A stretch of DNA of 40,926 bases, from the NCBI GenBank assembly GCA_013361705.1, contig JABFXN010000178.1:1-40926 (forward strand), read 5' to 3'. Source of the DNA: Acidobacteriaceae bacterium (GTDB lineage: Bacteria; Acidobacteriota; Terriglobia; Terriglobales; Acidobacteriaceae). Shown here in pieces: positions 7,326-14,352 of the stretch. The notes beneath the pieces were generated by a model. The model had not been told where the DNA came from. It made no database searches and worked only from the letters and a program-made list of their open reading frames with translations. How positions within the stretch are numbered: position 1 is the stretch's first letter; each line of letters begins with the position of its first letter. Position numbers and translations under genes: made by a program.

Positions 7326-8309
7326 TCAGGCTTGCGGTTCGTACCAGCGAAGGACACGCAGGGCACGGAGTGTATTCCACCGGCTGGGCCCACCAACTGT
7401 CTCTCCCACCGGAAAAGGGAGCGCCTCGTCATAAGCGATGTCGAGGAGCCAGTGGCCGCCGGGTTGGCGGCGGCTCTTCAGAATGCCGATTGCTTCGCTG
7501 AGCCGCGGATCTGCGCGGTTGGCGGCGCGGAAGTAATCGAGGGCGCGGAGGATGTCGTAGTGGTAGCGCGGCGGGAAGGCGAGCTCCAGGAACTCGGCGT
7601 TTGCAACTTCGCCGGTCGAGAGTCGGCGGAAGAGATTGCGCTGCAGCAGGTACTCTTCCCCGCGAGCTCTGGCTGCGACAACCTCTGGCGCAGGTCCGAC
7701 GGAGCGTTCATACTCGAGCAGGCCTTCGAGAACGCAGATGGTGGTGTGGAAAGAGGAGCGGCTGCTGGTTGGGGCGTCACAATTCCAACCGCCATCTTCA
7801 AGCTGCTGTGAGATAAGACGTTGCGCAAGGGTTGAAGACGGACGGCCGAAGTATCCGCCCAGTGCCAGCACACCGCCGTTGATGCAGGGCTCTTCTTCGC
7901 CCTCGAAGAATGGATTGCCGCCGGGCGTGGGAGGCCGCAGGTCCCAGAAACCGGGATGGTCGTCCCAGCAGAGACTGGTCTCGAGCCGGACCACAGCCGC
8001 ATCGACGGTGGGATCGGCAGGATCGATTCCGATAGAACGCAGCAGAAGCATGGTCACCAGCGTCGATGCCCACGTGGGTTCATCGGTCCGGAGCCATGAG
8101 CCATTCGGTTCCTGACTGGAGAGAACCCTTGCTCCCAGACCTTCGCGTGGGATGCGGGCTCGATCGGGTGAAGCTGGTTGAATGGTTGAATCGTTGAATG
8201 GTTGAATGGTTCCTTCGCTCACCGACGATTGGGAGGATTTCACAAGATCGCGCATTGTCTGCCAGCGGATGGCGGGGTCGGATTCGAGTAGCCAGTCTAG
8301 AGGAGTCAT
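7326..8309 (-). CDS. Terpene-cyclase / prenyltransferase-like alpha-alpha toroid protein
   Basis: This is a 327-residue protein. It begins LDWLLESDPAIRWQTMRDL and continues with helical repeats containing QEPNGSW, QLEDGGWNCD and SRRQPGGHWLLD, the QxxxGxW-like turns seen in squalene-cyclase-type toroids. The DxDD or catalytic metal motifs of true cyclases are not evident, so a catalytic role is uncertain. Acidobacterial and actinobacterial genomes carry similar stand-alone proteins of unknown function. An oddity is the stretch GTIQPFNDSTIQP near residue 36, which is encoded by the octamer repeat (8178-8209) inserted in frame. The gene lies 18 bases downstream of the cupin gene, so the two probably form one operon. 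Confidence 0.75.
   Translation of the reverse strand: MTPLDWLLESDPAIRWQTMRDLVKSSQSSVSEGTIQPFNDSTIQPASPDRARIPREGLGARVLSSQEPNGSWLRTDEPTWASTLVTMLLLRSIGIDPADPTVDAAVVRLETSLCWDDHPGFWDLRPPTPGGNPFFEGEEEPCINGGVLALGGYFGRPSSTLAQRLISQQLEDGGWNCDAPTSSRSSFHTTICVLEGLLEYERSVGPAPEVVAARARGEEYLLQRNLFRRLSTGEVANAEFLELAFPPRYHYDILRALDYFRAANRADPRLSEAIGILKSRRQPGGHWLLDIAYDEALPFPVGETVGGPSRWNTLRALRVLRWYEPQA
8178..8209 (+). repeat. Octamer tandem repeat (TTGAATNN)4 inside a coding sequence
   Basis: TTGAATGG, TTGAATCG, TTGAATGG, TTGAATGG lie within the toroid-protein gene and are translated on the minus strand as a run resembling STIQPFND. The reading frame is kept. Confidence 0.85.
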
Positions 8310-8327
8310 CGGAGGTCGCCCGGAGAG

Positions 8328-8876
8328 CTATCGGAACTCGGTTCCGTATTTGAGCGCGATCTCGTGGATCTGTTCGCGGGTAAGTTGCTTTGACGGTGTT
8401 CCAGGAGCGGTGCAGGTTTCGCGGAAAAAACCTTCCAGCCCCGGAGGCGAAACCGTCCAGAGCAGGAGCAGTTCGTGATCGGGGTTCTGGAAGCCGTGCC
8501 ACGCATTACGCGGGATGAAGATGGTTGCGCCCTTTTCGAAGGGATGGGGAACATCGTTCAATAGGAAGCTGCCGCTGCCTTCCAGAACATAGAAGACTTC
8601 GTCCATGTGAAGGTGGCGGTGAACGGGGATTCCCGTCCCCTGCATCACCTGCTGTGTGCCAAGCGCGAACTGGTCGGAACCTGTTGCCGGAGATGCCTTA
8701 ATGAGGATGACCCCGTGGTCGCGGAAGTGGACCAGGGTTTCGCCTTCGCTCATGTCGAGCACATAGCTTTGCTGTGTTGCGTGAGACTGGGTCGAACCGG
8801 GTGGCAGGACCTGGGTAAGGCCCAGGCTGCCGGCGCCAACGAGGAACGAACGGCGTTGTGGATCGAATGAGTCCAT
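8328..8876 (-). CDS. Tat-exported cupin-domain protein
   Basis: This 182-residue protein has a twin-arginine leader (PQRRSFLVGAGSLG) followed by a single cupin barrel. Cupin motif 1 is seen as H86-R-H88-x4-E93-x6-G100, and motif 2 as IPRNAWHGFQN with H127, which together give the usual 3-His/1-Glu metal site. The family includes dioxygenases, isomerases and sugar-binding proteins; the substrate cannot be told. It is probably periplasmic. It precedes the toroid-protein gene by 18 bases on the same strand. Confidence 0.85.
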   Translation of the reverse strand: MDSFDPQRRSFLVGAGSLGLTQVLPPGSTQSHATQQSYVLDMSEGETLVHFRDHGVILIKASPATGSDQFALGTQQVMQGTGIPVHRHLHMDEVFYVLEGSGSFLLNDVPHPFEKGATIFIPRNAWHGFQNPDHELLLLWTVSPPGLEGFFRETCTAPGTPSKQLTREQIHEIALKYGTEFR

Positions 8877-9094
8877 TCAGATTTCTCTCCCCGTGCGTTG
8901 CATGGGATTCTACCGTGTTGCGGCCGCTGGATGGAGATGGATTCCCTCAGCTTGTTTCTCGACACGCGATACGGGAAGACGGAAGCATCACCAGGAGTGC
9001 AAGGTCACGGCGCGAGAGGAGCAGGAAGTTTCGCGACCGGCTCAATTCTAAGACCGCGCCGTGATAACGGCACCTATAGATGCCGAATTATGGA

Positions 9095-9177
9095 GCGGGC
9101 CTTCAGCCCTTCCATGTCGTTGTGCCGTTAATCTGGGGCGTTGCCCCAGGCTGTTATAGAGCGCACCTTTGGCGCTT
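9095..9177 (+). repeat. Three-hairpin intergenic repeat, copy 3
   Basis: GGGC-cttca-GCCC and GGGGC-gtt-GCCCC are intact, while the third stem has decayed (GCGCACCTTTGGCGC). It lies in the 358-base gap 8877-9234 between two minus-strand genes. The rest of that gap, including the upstream region of the cupin gene, shows no gene and no clear promoter. Confidence 0.75.
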
Positions 9178-9234
9178 TAAAGCGAGCCCTCCCGCACGAC
9201 AGCAGCTGTTGATCTTGCATGAGGGGACAAGCAC

Positions 9235-10419
9235 TTACAGATACGAGATCCACCAGGAATGTTTTCGCGACTTGACCATAGCCCACCAGCGGCAGAGTGG
9301 ATAGAGCAGGACGAGCGCTGCCAGCCACACCAAGTACACCACTGGCAGCGAGAACCCGGAGCCCGCAAGCTTTTCCGGAAGGAAGAATGCGTTGCGAATC
9401 TGATCGAAGGCGCCTGCCATGGGCTTGTGCGTCAGTATCAGCAGAACGATGTTCGCAGCATGGAGCAGGTAGATATGCACGACATACGCAAAGAGCGGCA
9501 CGGAGCCAAAGACGCGAAGAATATCGGTGAAGCGGCCGCGCCAGTGATCGAACAGTGGCGCAAGAAGGAAGAGAATGCCGAGCGTGACAGAGAGAAAGAG
9601 CAGTGACGGCGGATACTTCTGCACGTTGAAGAAATGCATTACGGTCTGCGCTGGAGTCGCTCCCGATGTCCATGGATGGGGGTCGCCGTAGATGTTCAAT
9701 GCACGAAGACCGAAGAAGAAGATCAGCAGCAGCACACCGGCGGCAGTAAAGATCCGGTTGCGGCGCGGAGACAGGAAGATGGGTGCAATGGCGTATCCGA
9801 GCGCCATGACAGCGGCCCAGACAAGTAGCGGATAGGTGACGAGCAGCAGGGCTGCATCGGTGTTGGGCCAGCGGCCTCCGCTGTGAAGCAATGCCCAGAG
9901 CTGACCGAGATGTGCGGGGCCAGCTAGCCGGAGGCCGTCGAGCAGATTGTGTCCGGCGATGATTACGAGGCTGATGGCAAGAATCGCCGCGCGGGGCAAC
10001 CAGATGAGCGCTGTGAGAGCGATCATGGAGCATCCGATCGCCCAGATCACCTGCAGATAGATGAGATAGGGAACCGAGAAGGCCCATCCGAAGCTGATGA
10101 CGGTTACCTCAAGAGTGATCAGCCACAGACCGCGCATGAGGAGGAAGCGGGAGAGCTGGCCGAGAGACTTCCCGCGATGATGCTGCAGCCATGCCGAGAC
10201 ACCGGCGAGGAGAAGAAATGCAGGAGCACAAAGATGCGTGATCCAGCGGGTTAAATAGATCGCCGGAGTGGTCTGTGCAGCATCCAGCGGGTCATAGGCA
10301 TAGGCACTCGCGTGAAAGAAATCACGGGCATGATCGAGCGCCATGAGACAGATGACGAGACCGCGAAGCGCATCGATGGAGTGCAGGCGGGGCCGGGGCG
10401 GGGGGATCAGAGGCTCCAT
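9235..10419 (-). CDS. DUF1624 / heparan-alpha-glucosaminide N-acetyltransferase-like membrane protein
   Basis: This 394-residue multi-pass inner-membrane protein has about 10 hydrophobic segments. The N-terminal signature SIDALRGLVICLMALDHARDFFH, followed by LTRWITHLCAPAFLLLAGVSAWL, identifies the DUF1624 group, related to YeiB and to the lysosomal acetyltransferase HGSNAT. Family members are thought to move acyl groups across the membrane using the conserved His of the LDHxRDFF motif; the acceptor here is unknown. The gene is divergent from the ECF sigma gene, with a small inverted repeat between them. Confidence 0.85.
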   Translation of the reverse strand: MEPLIPPPRPRLHSIDALRGLVICLMALDHARDFFHASAYAYDPLDAAQTTPAIYLTRWITHLCAPAFLLLAGVSAWLQHHRGKSLGQLSRFLLMRGLWLITLEVTVISFGWAFSVPYLIYLQVIWAIGCSMIALTALIWLPRAAILAISLVIIAGHNLLDGLRLAGPAHLGQLWALLHSGGRWPNTDAALLLVTYPLLVWAAVMALGYAIAPIFLSPRRNRIFTAAGVLLLIFFFGLRALNIYGDPHPWTSGATPAQTVMHFFNVQKYPPSLLFLSVTLGILFLLAPLFDHWRGRFTDILRVFGSVPLFAYVVHIYLLHAANIVLLILTHKPMAGAFDQIRNAFFLPEKLAGSGFSLPVVYLVWLAALVLLYPLCRWWAMVKSRKHSWWISYL

Positions 10420-10440
10420 CAGTGCTGCCTACCTTATGAG

Positions 10441-10457
10441 TGGACAAACAATGTCCA
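10441..10457. promoter_or_regulatory. Inverted repeat TGGACA-N5-TGTCCA in divergent region
   Basis: A perfect 6-bp inverted repeat with a 5-base spacer lies 22 bases upstream of the DUF1624 start and about 100 bases before the sigma gene. Its shape fits a dimeric repressor operator. The cognate regulator is unknown. Confidence 0.35.
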
Positions 10458-10472
10458 ACATCATACGGCTGA

Positions 10473-10504
10473 TTGAAGGATTGAATAATTGAAGGATCGA
10501 ATCA
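10473..10504 (+). repeat. Octamer tandem repeat (four units)
   Basis: TTGAAGGA, TTGAATAA, TTGAAGGA, TCGAATCA: the same 8-base family as 4152 and 8178, more diverged. It lies just upstream of the sigma-factor gene. Confidence 0.7.
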
Positions 10505-10558
10505 GTTGCCCGGCAGACATCTGCTCGATGGAACCGCTACAATCGATTCCGCGCTTCT

Positions 10559-11509
10559 GTGACCGTAGATATCAGCCAGATCGAGATGTATCGGCCTCCT
10601 CTAACGGGCCACTGTTACCGCATGTTGGGATCTGTCTTCGATGCGGACGACGCCGTGCAGGAGACGATGATCCGTGCGTGGAAGAGTCTTGAGAGCTTTG
10701 ACGGCCGCTCGACCTTGAAGACCTGGCTATACCGCATTGCCACGAACGTGTGTCTCGATGAGCTGAAGAAGCGTGGCCGGCGCGCCAGGCCGGTTGACGA
10801 AGGTACGCCTTCTTCGGGTGCACCTCCGTTGGAGTCGTTGACGCAGCAGCCGCAGGAATACTGGATTGAGCCGATTCTGGATACGCAGGTGGTATCGAAC
10901 GATGCCAGCCCGGCGGAACAGGTGGTGCAGCGGCAGAGCGTTCGGCTTGCTTTTGTAGCAGCACTGCAGAATCTTGCTCCACGGCAGCGCGCCGCGTTGC
11001 TGATGACTGAAGTCTTAGGGTGCTCCGCCGCCGAGGTGGCGGAGACGCTGGAGACCTCCGTGCCCTCGGTAAACAGCGCATTACAGCGCGCCCGGGCAAC
11101 GCTGGCGAAACGCAGTGAGGAGCAGCCAGTTTCGTTGACCGCAGCCCAGCAGGGAATGCTGCGCCGCTATGTCGCCGCCTTCGAGCAGTACGATGTCGCC
11201 GGGCTTACAGCGCTGATGCGTGAGGATGTCACGCTGTGCATGCCTCCGTTCGAACTCTGGCTGCAGGGGACAGAGGAGATTCAGACGTGGATGCTGGGCC
11301 TGGGTTGCGGCTGCAGGGGATCGCGTTTATTCCCAACCTCCGCCTCCGGCTGGCCTGCATTTGTGCAATATCGCCCGAATCCCGAGGGCGGCCATAAGGC
11401 CTGGGGCCTGATCGTGCTGGAGTTGGATGGCGACCGCATCGCGGGCGTAACCACGTTCCTGGATACGGCACGCCTGTTTCCCAGGTTTGGGTTTGCAATA
11501 ACAGTTTAA
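10559..11509 (+). CDS. ECF-type sigma factor with SnoaL-like C-terminal domain
   Basis: This 316-residue protein carries sigma region 2 at about residues 10-80 (HCYRMLGSVFDADDAVQETMIRAWKS... WLYRIATNVCLDEL) and region 4 at about 130-185 (LAPRQRAALLMTEVLGCSAAEVAETLETSVPSVNSALQRAR). A SnoaL/NTF2-like domain occupies about 195-310. This matches the SigG/TIGR02960-like ECF group, in which the C-terminal domain replaces a separate anti-sigma factor. The chosen start is GTG 10559; ATG 10586 is an alternative that would leave region 2 short. DoxX, VOC and SRPBCC genes follow in the same direction, a set often found with such sigma factors. Confidence 0.88.
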   Translation: MTVDISQIEMYRPPLTGHCYRMLGSVFDADDAVQETMIRAWKSLESFDGRSTLKTWLYRIATNVCLDELKKRGRRARPVDEGTPSSGAPPLESLTQQPQEYWIEPILDTQVVSNDASPAEQVVQRQSVRLAFVAALQNLAPRQRAALLMTEVLGCSAAEVAETLETSVPSVNSALQRARATLAKRSEEQPVSLTAAQQGMLRRYVAAFEQYDVAGLTALMREDVTLCMPPFELWLQGTEEIQTWMLGLGCGCRGSRLFPTSASGWPAFVQYRPNPEGGHKAWGLIVLELDGDRIAGVTTFLDTARLFPRFGFAITV

Positions 11510-11533
11510 TGGAATAAGTGAATGATTGAATAA
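11510..11533 (+). repeat. Octamer tandem repeat (three units)
   Basis: TGGAATAA, GTGAATGA, TTGAATAA begin directly after the sigma-factor stop codon. This is another diverged member of the octamer family. Confidence 0.55.
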
Positions 11534-11604
11534 GAATTTTTTGCGGGGACCGATGAGTTTTGGTTGCCGGGGCAGTCAATGCGTTCGTAAGGAGAACACG
11601 AACC

Positions 11605-12036
11605 ATGACTGCACAGACGATTGCGAACTCTGAGACCTATTCAACTCACCCCGCACAGAACACCGTTTCCCGGAGCCAACTCTGGATCGGACGCGTATTG
11701 AGCTGGCTGGCCGCGGCTTTCTTTCTGATGGATGCCGGCATGAAGCTGGTGAAACCGCCGTTCGTTGTCCAGGCCACCGTACAGCTCGGCTATCCCGAGA
11801 GCTGCATCATCGGCCTTGGAGTCGTGCTGCTGCTGAGCACGCTTCTCTACCTTATTCCCCGCACCGCCATCTTGGGCGCGGTACTGCTGACTGGCTACCT
11901 GGGTGGAGCAGTGGCAACACATGTTCGCGTCAGCGCAGGGTGGTTCAACATCCTGTTCCCCGTTGTCTTTGGCGCGATTGCCTGGACGGGCCTCTATCTG
12001 CGCGACTGGCGGCTGAAGACTGTCTTCGCAAGCTAA
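11605..12036 (+). CDS. DoxX-family membrane protein
   Basis: This 143-residue protein has four predicted membrane segments: AAAFFLMDAGMKL, ESCIIGLGVVLLLSTLLYLIP, TAILGAVLLTGYLGGAVATHV and FNILFPVVFGAIAWTGLYL. The DoxX-like pattern includes GYPES and GGAVATHVR. An AAGGAGA ribosome-binding site at 11589-11595 fixes ATG 11605; the track's TTG start is rejected. Function in this subfamily is not established, though DoxX proteins are associated with redox or stress membrane complexes. It is the second gene of the putative sigma-factor cluster and resembles the DoxX gene at 32049. Confidence 0.85.
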   Translation: MTAQTIANSETYSTHPAQNTVSRSQLWIGRVLSWLAAAFFLMDAGMKLVKPPFVVQATVQLGYPESCIIGLGVVLLLSTLLYLIPRTAILGAVLLTGYLGGAVATHVRVSAGWFNILFPVVFGAIAWTGLYLRDWRLKTVFAS

Positions 12037-12072
12037 CACCCTTTCTCTACAACCAGACACAAGGAGAGCACG

Positions 12073-12483
12073 ATGAAGAGCGTTCTTGCATTTCTGCACT
12101 TTGAAGGTAACTGTCGCCGGGCGATGCACTTCTATCAACAATGTCTTGGCACGGAGCTGCAGCTCACGCCATATCCCGATGCCGAAGGTCAGCCTTCGAG
12201 CGATGCCGATGCCATGATCATGCACAGCCAGTTGAACTACAAGGGTCAGCCCATTCTGATGGCCTCAGACTCAGCGCCCGGCGGCAAGGTTCATGCCGGG
12301 AACAACTTTACGGTCTCGGTCGACTGCGAGTCACTGGCTGAGCTGGAACAGTTCTTCGCTGTGTTTGCAGACGGCGGTACGATTCGCCTGCCGCTGAGCG
12401 ATATGCCATGGGGGGCGCGTTTCGGCATGCTGACTGACAAGTTCGGGATCCAGTGGTTCTTCAACTGCGCCCTCACTCAGTAA
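12073..12483 (+). CDS. VOC-family protein (PhnB / glyoxalase-like)
   Basis: The 136-residue protein starts MKSVLAFLHFEGNCRRAMHFYQQCLG, the PhnB-like vicinal-oxygen-chelate pattern. It continues with MIMHSQLNYKGQPILMASDS and ends WGARFGMLTDKFGIQWFFNC, typical of the family. It is probably cytosolic and dimeric, made of beta-alpha-beta-beta-beta units. The metal ligands and substrate are not assignable. An AAGGAGA site precedes ATG 12073. It sits 36 bases after DoxX and 41 bases before the SRPBCC gene, consistent with one operon. Confidence 0.88.
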   Translation: MKSVLAFLHFEGNCRRAMHFYQQCLGTELQLTPYPDAEGQPSSDADAMIMHSQLNYKGQPILMASDSAPGGKVHAGNNFTVSVDCESLAELEQFFAVFADGGTIRLPLSDMPWGARFGMLTDKFGIQWFFNCALTQ

Positions 12484-12524
12484 CGACTGACTACACATCT
12501 TCACTGCAAAGGAGTAATGGACGT

Positions 12525-13001
12525 ATGAGCAACACGACGACAGAGACCAGAGGCCGCGACCTGATTCTTACCAGCGTGATTGACGCCGCGCCGGAGAAGC
12601 TGTTCCGCGCGTGGACCGAACCGGAACTGATGAAACAGTGGATCGCTCCGCTGCCGTTTACGACGCCACACGCGGAGACCGACCTCCGCCCAGGTGGCGC
12701 AAGCATGTTTGTGATGCGCGGGCCGGACGGAACGGAGTTTCCCTGCCGCGGCGTCTACCTGGAGGTTGTGCCGAATGAGCGTGTGGTCTTCACCGATGCC
12801 TATACCGACGCATGGGTGCCCTCGGAGAAGCCTTTCATGACCGTCACCCTGACGTTCGAGGCATACGAGGGGAAGACGAAGTACACCGCAGTTGCGCGCC
12901 ACTGGACCGAGGCCGATCGCGAAGCACACGAGAAGATGGGCTTCCACGAAGGCTGGAAGGTCTGCACGGAGCAGCTTGCGAAGTTAGTGGCTGAACTATA
13001 G
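12525..13001 (+). CDS. SRPBCC / AHSA1-domain protein
   Basis: This 158-residue protein has DLILTSVIDAAPEKLFRAWTEPELMKQWIAPLPF, the start signature of the AHSA1-like branch of the START/SRPBCC helix-grip fold. TVTLTFEAYEGKTKYTAVARH and FHEGWKVCTEQLAKL follow. Such proteins form a hydrophobic ligand pocket; no ligand is known here. AAAGGAG at 12508-12514 supports ATG 12525 over the track's upstream start, which would overlap the VOC gene. It is the last gene of the sigma-factor cluster, with a strong hairpin just after it. Confidence 0.88.
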   Translation: MSNTTTETRGRDLILTSVIDAAPEKLFRAWTEPELMKQWIAPLPFTTPHAETDLRPGGASMFVMRGPDGTEFPCRGVYLEVVPNERVVFTDAYTDAWVPSEKPFMTVTLTFEAYEGKTKYTAVARHWTEADREAHEKMGFHEGWKVCTEQLAKLVAEL

Positions 13002-13032
13002 GAGAAGGCCCCATTCGAGATGACCTATGCAT

Positions 13033-13063
13033 CGGGCGCACATCCTCTACCGATGTGCGCCCG
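13033..13063. terminator. Bidirectional terminator-like hairpin
   Basis: CGGGCGCACATC-ctctacc-GATGTGCGCCCG is a perfect 12-bp GC-rich stem with a 7-base loop. It lies between the convergent SRPBCC (+) and DoxX (-) genes and includes the stop codon and last residues of the DoxX gene. Neither side has a long T tract, though CTCCTTT follows on the plus strand. Confidence 0.65.
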
Positions 13064-13442
13064 CCTCCTTTATGCGAACATTCCACAGTATCCACGAGAT
13101 AAGCGTCAGCAGCGTAAACACAGAAGGAGCGATTGCTACGGCAAGACCGTCTCCTCGCAAGAGGTGAGATGCAGCAGCGCCGGTCAGCTCAAACACGGTT
13201 CCGGCATAAGCCCACTCCCGAATGCGGTTGATACGAGGAAATACCAGTGCTGCCGCGGCCAGGACTTTCCAAAAGCCGAGAATCGTCATCATGTAGAGTG
13301 GGTAGCCGAGGTGGATCATCACCTCGGAGGCCCATCGGGCTCGCATCAGATCCGCAACGCCTCCCACGAATAACTCCGCCACAATAATGCCTGTCGCCAA
13401 CCAGTAGAGAACAGATTTCATGGACCTTTCCTGGAATTTCAT
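13047..13442 (-). CDS. DoxX-like membrane protein
   Basis: This protein of about 131 residues has four membrane segments: YWLATGIIVAELFVGGVADLM, YMMTILGFWKVLAAAALVF, WAYAGTVFELTGAAASHLL and SVFTLLTLISWILW. The pattern HLGYPLYMMTILGFWKVLAAAAL is typical of the DoxX_2 subgroup. The long track ORF is over-extended. Two starts compete: ATG 13442 (MKFQERSMKSVLYW, preceded by AAGGAG) and ATG 13421 (MKSVLYW, preceded by AGGAAAGG). The two start regions are themselves a 21-base tandem duplication. Convergent with the SRPBCC gene. Confidence 0.78.
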   Translation of the reverse strand: MKFQERSMKSVLYWLATGIIVAELFVGGVADLMRARWASEVMIHLGYPLYMMTILGFWKVLAAAALVFPRINRIREWAYAGTVFELTGAAASHLLRGDGLAVAIAPSVFTLLTLISWILWNVRIKEAGAHR

Positions 13443-13632
13443 GGACCTCTCCTTGGAACATGCCCATCGTATCGCTGTCTGCGGTGCGATGGAGGGCAGG
13501 CTGGTTTCACGCCCATTTGCCCGCTTGGTTCCATCTGCTTCGCAAAGACCGTTCCACAGTGATAAGAAGGATGGGCGGAACTGCCGAGACGTAGAACGTC
13601 CGCAACCACGTCTACGAGAGAGAAACAAAGCT

Positions 13633-14301
13633 ATGGGCGGCACAGCATACTGGGTGAACCGGACGAAGCGGCACAGCCTGCTCGCTATGAGCGCGATCGT
13701 AATCACCGCCGGAGCTTACCTTGCGACGCCTCCTCCCGATTTCAGACATCGGCTCAGCATGGCAACAGCGTATGCCAGTCTGGTCTTTTTTGTGGCTTCG
13801 CTCTGGCTTGGTCCGTGGAACGTTCTTCGCCGCAGGCCAAACCCGGTGAGCTTCGACCTGCGCAGAGATATCGGCATCTGGGCCGCGCTGCTTGCGCTGA
13901 TACATACCGCCGTGGGCTTGACCGTCCATCTGCGGGGGCGAATGTGGATGTACTTCTTTAAGCGCCTGCATCCGTTGGCGATCCAGAATACAAAGTTCGG
14001 CTTCGCTAACTTTGTAGGCTTGGCTGCCGCGATACTCTTTCTGCTTCTGCTGGCGATCTCGAATGATCTTTCCCTTCGTAGTCTTGGAGTAAGACGCTGG
14101 AAGGCAATACAGCAGTGGGCCTATGTCACCTTCGGGCTCACCATCGCGCATGGAGTTGCATACCAGATGATCGAGAAGCGCAAGATTCCATGGGTGGTTG
14201 TGTTTGCCTGCCTCAGCGTCGCGGCGGTCGTGATTCAGACGATTGGGTGGAAGATGAGAGCGGGAAGACCGACTGAATCATTGAAACCGCCCACTGGCTG
14301 A
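13633..14301 (+). CDS. Ferric-reductase-like / MsrQ-like heme membrane protein
   Basis: This 222-residue protein has about six membrane helices. Candidate heme-ligand histidines lie in the paired helices (LALIHTAVGL and LTIAHGVAYQ). The segments RRDIGIWAALLALIHTAVG, FFKRLHPLAI and RRWKAIQQWAYVTFGLTIAH match the ferric-reductase-like transmembrane domain shared by MsrQ and YedZ. A role in electron transfer across the membrane is likely; no MsrP partner gene is visible in the window. I chose ATG 13633 because the upstream part of the track ORF overlaps the divergent DoxX gene and lacks hydrophobic character. The last codons run into a two-unit octamer remnant (14273-14288). Confidence 0.8.
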   Translation: MGGTAYWVNRTKRHSLLAMSAIVITAGAYLATPPPDFRHRLSMATAYASLVFFVASLWLGPWNVLRRRPNPVSFDLRRDIGIWAALLALIHTAVGLTVHLRGRMWMYFFKRLHPLAIQNTKFGFANFVGLAAAILFLLLLAISNDLSLRSLGVRRWKAIQQWAYVTFGLTIAHGVAYQMIEKRKIPWVVVFACLSVAAVVIQTIGWKMRAGRPTESLKPPTG

Positions 14302-14352
14302 AGCAACTGATAATGCGCGCGGGATATACTTCGCGGCGAGGTGAAAGCTGCA

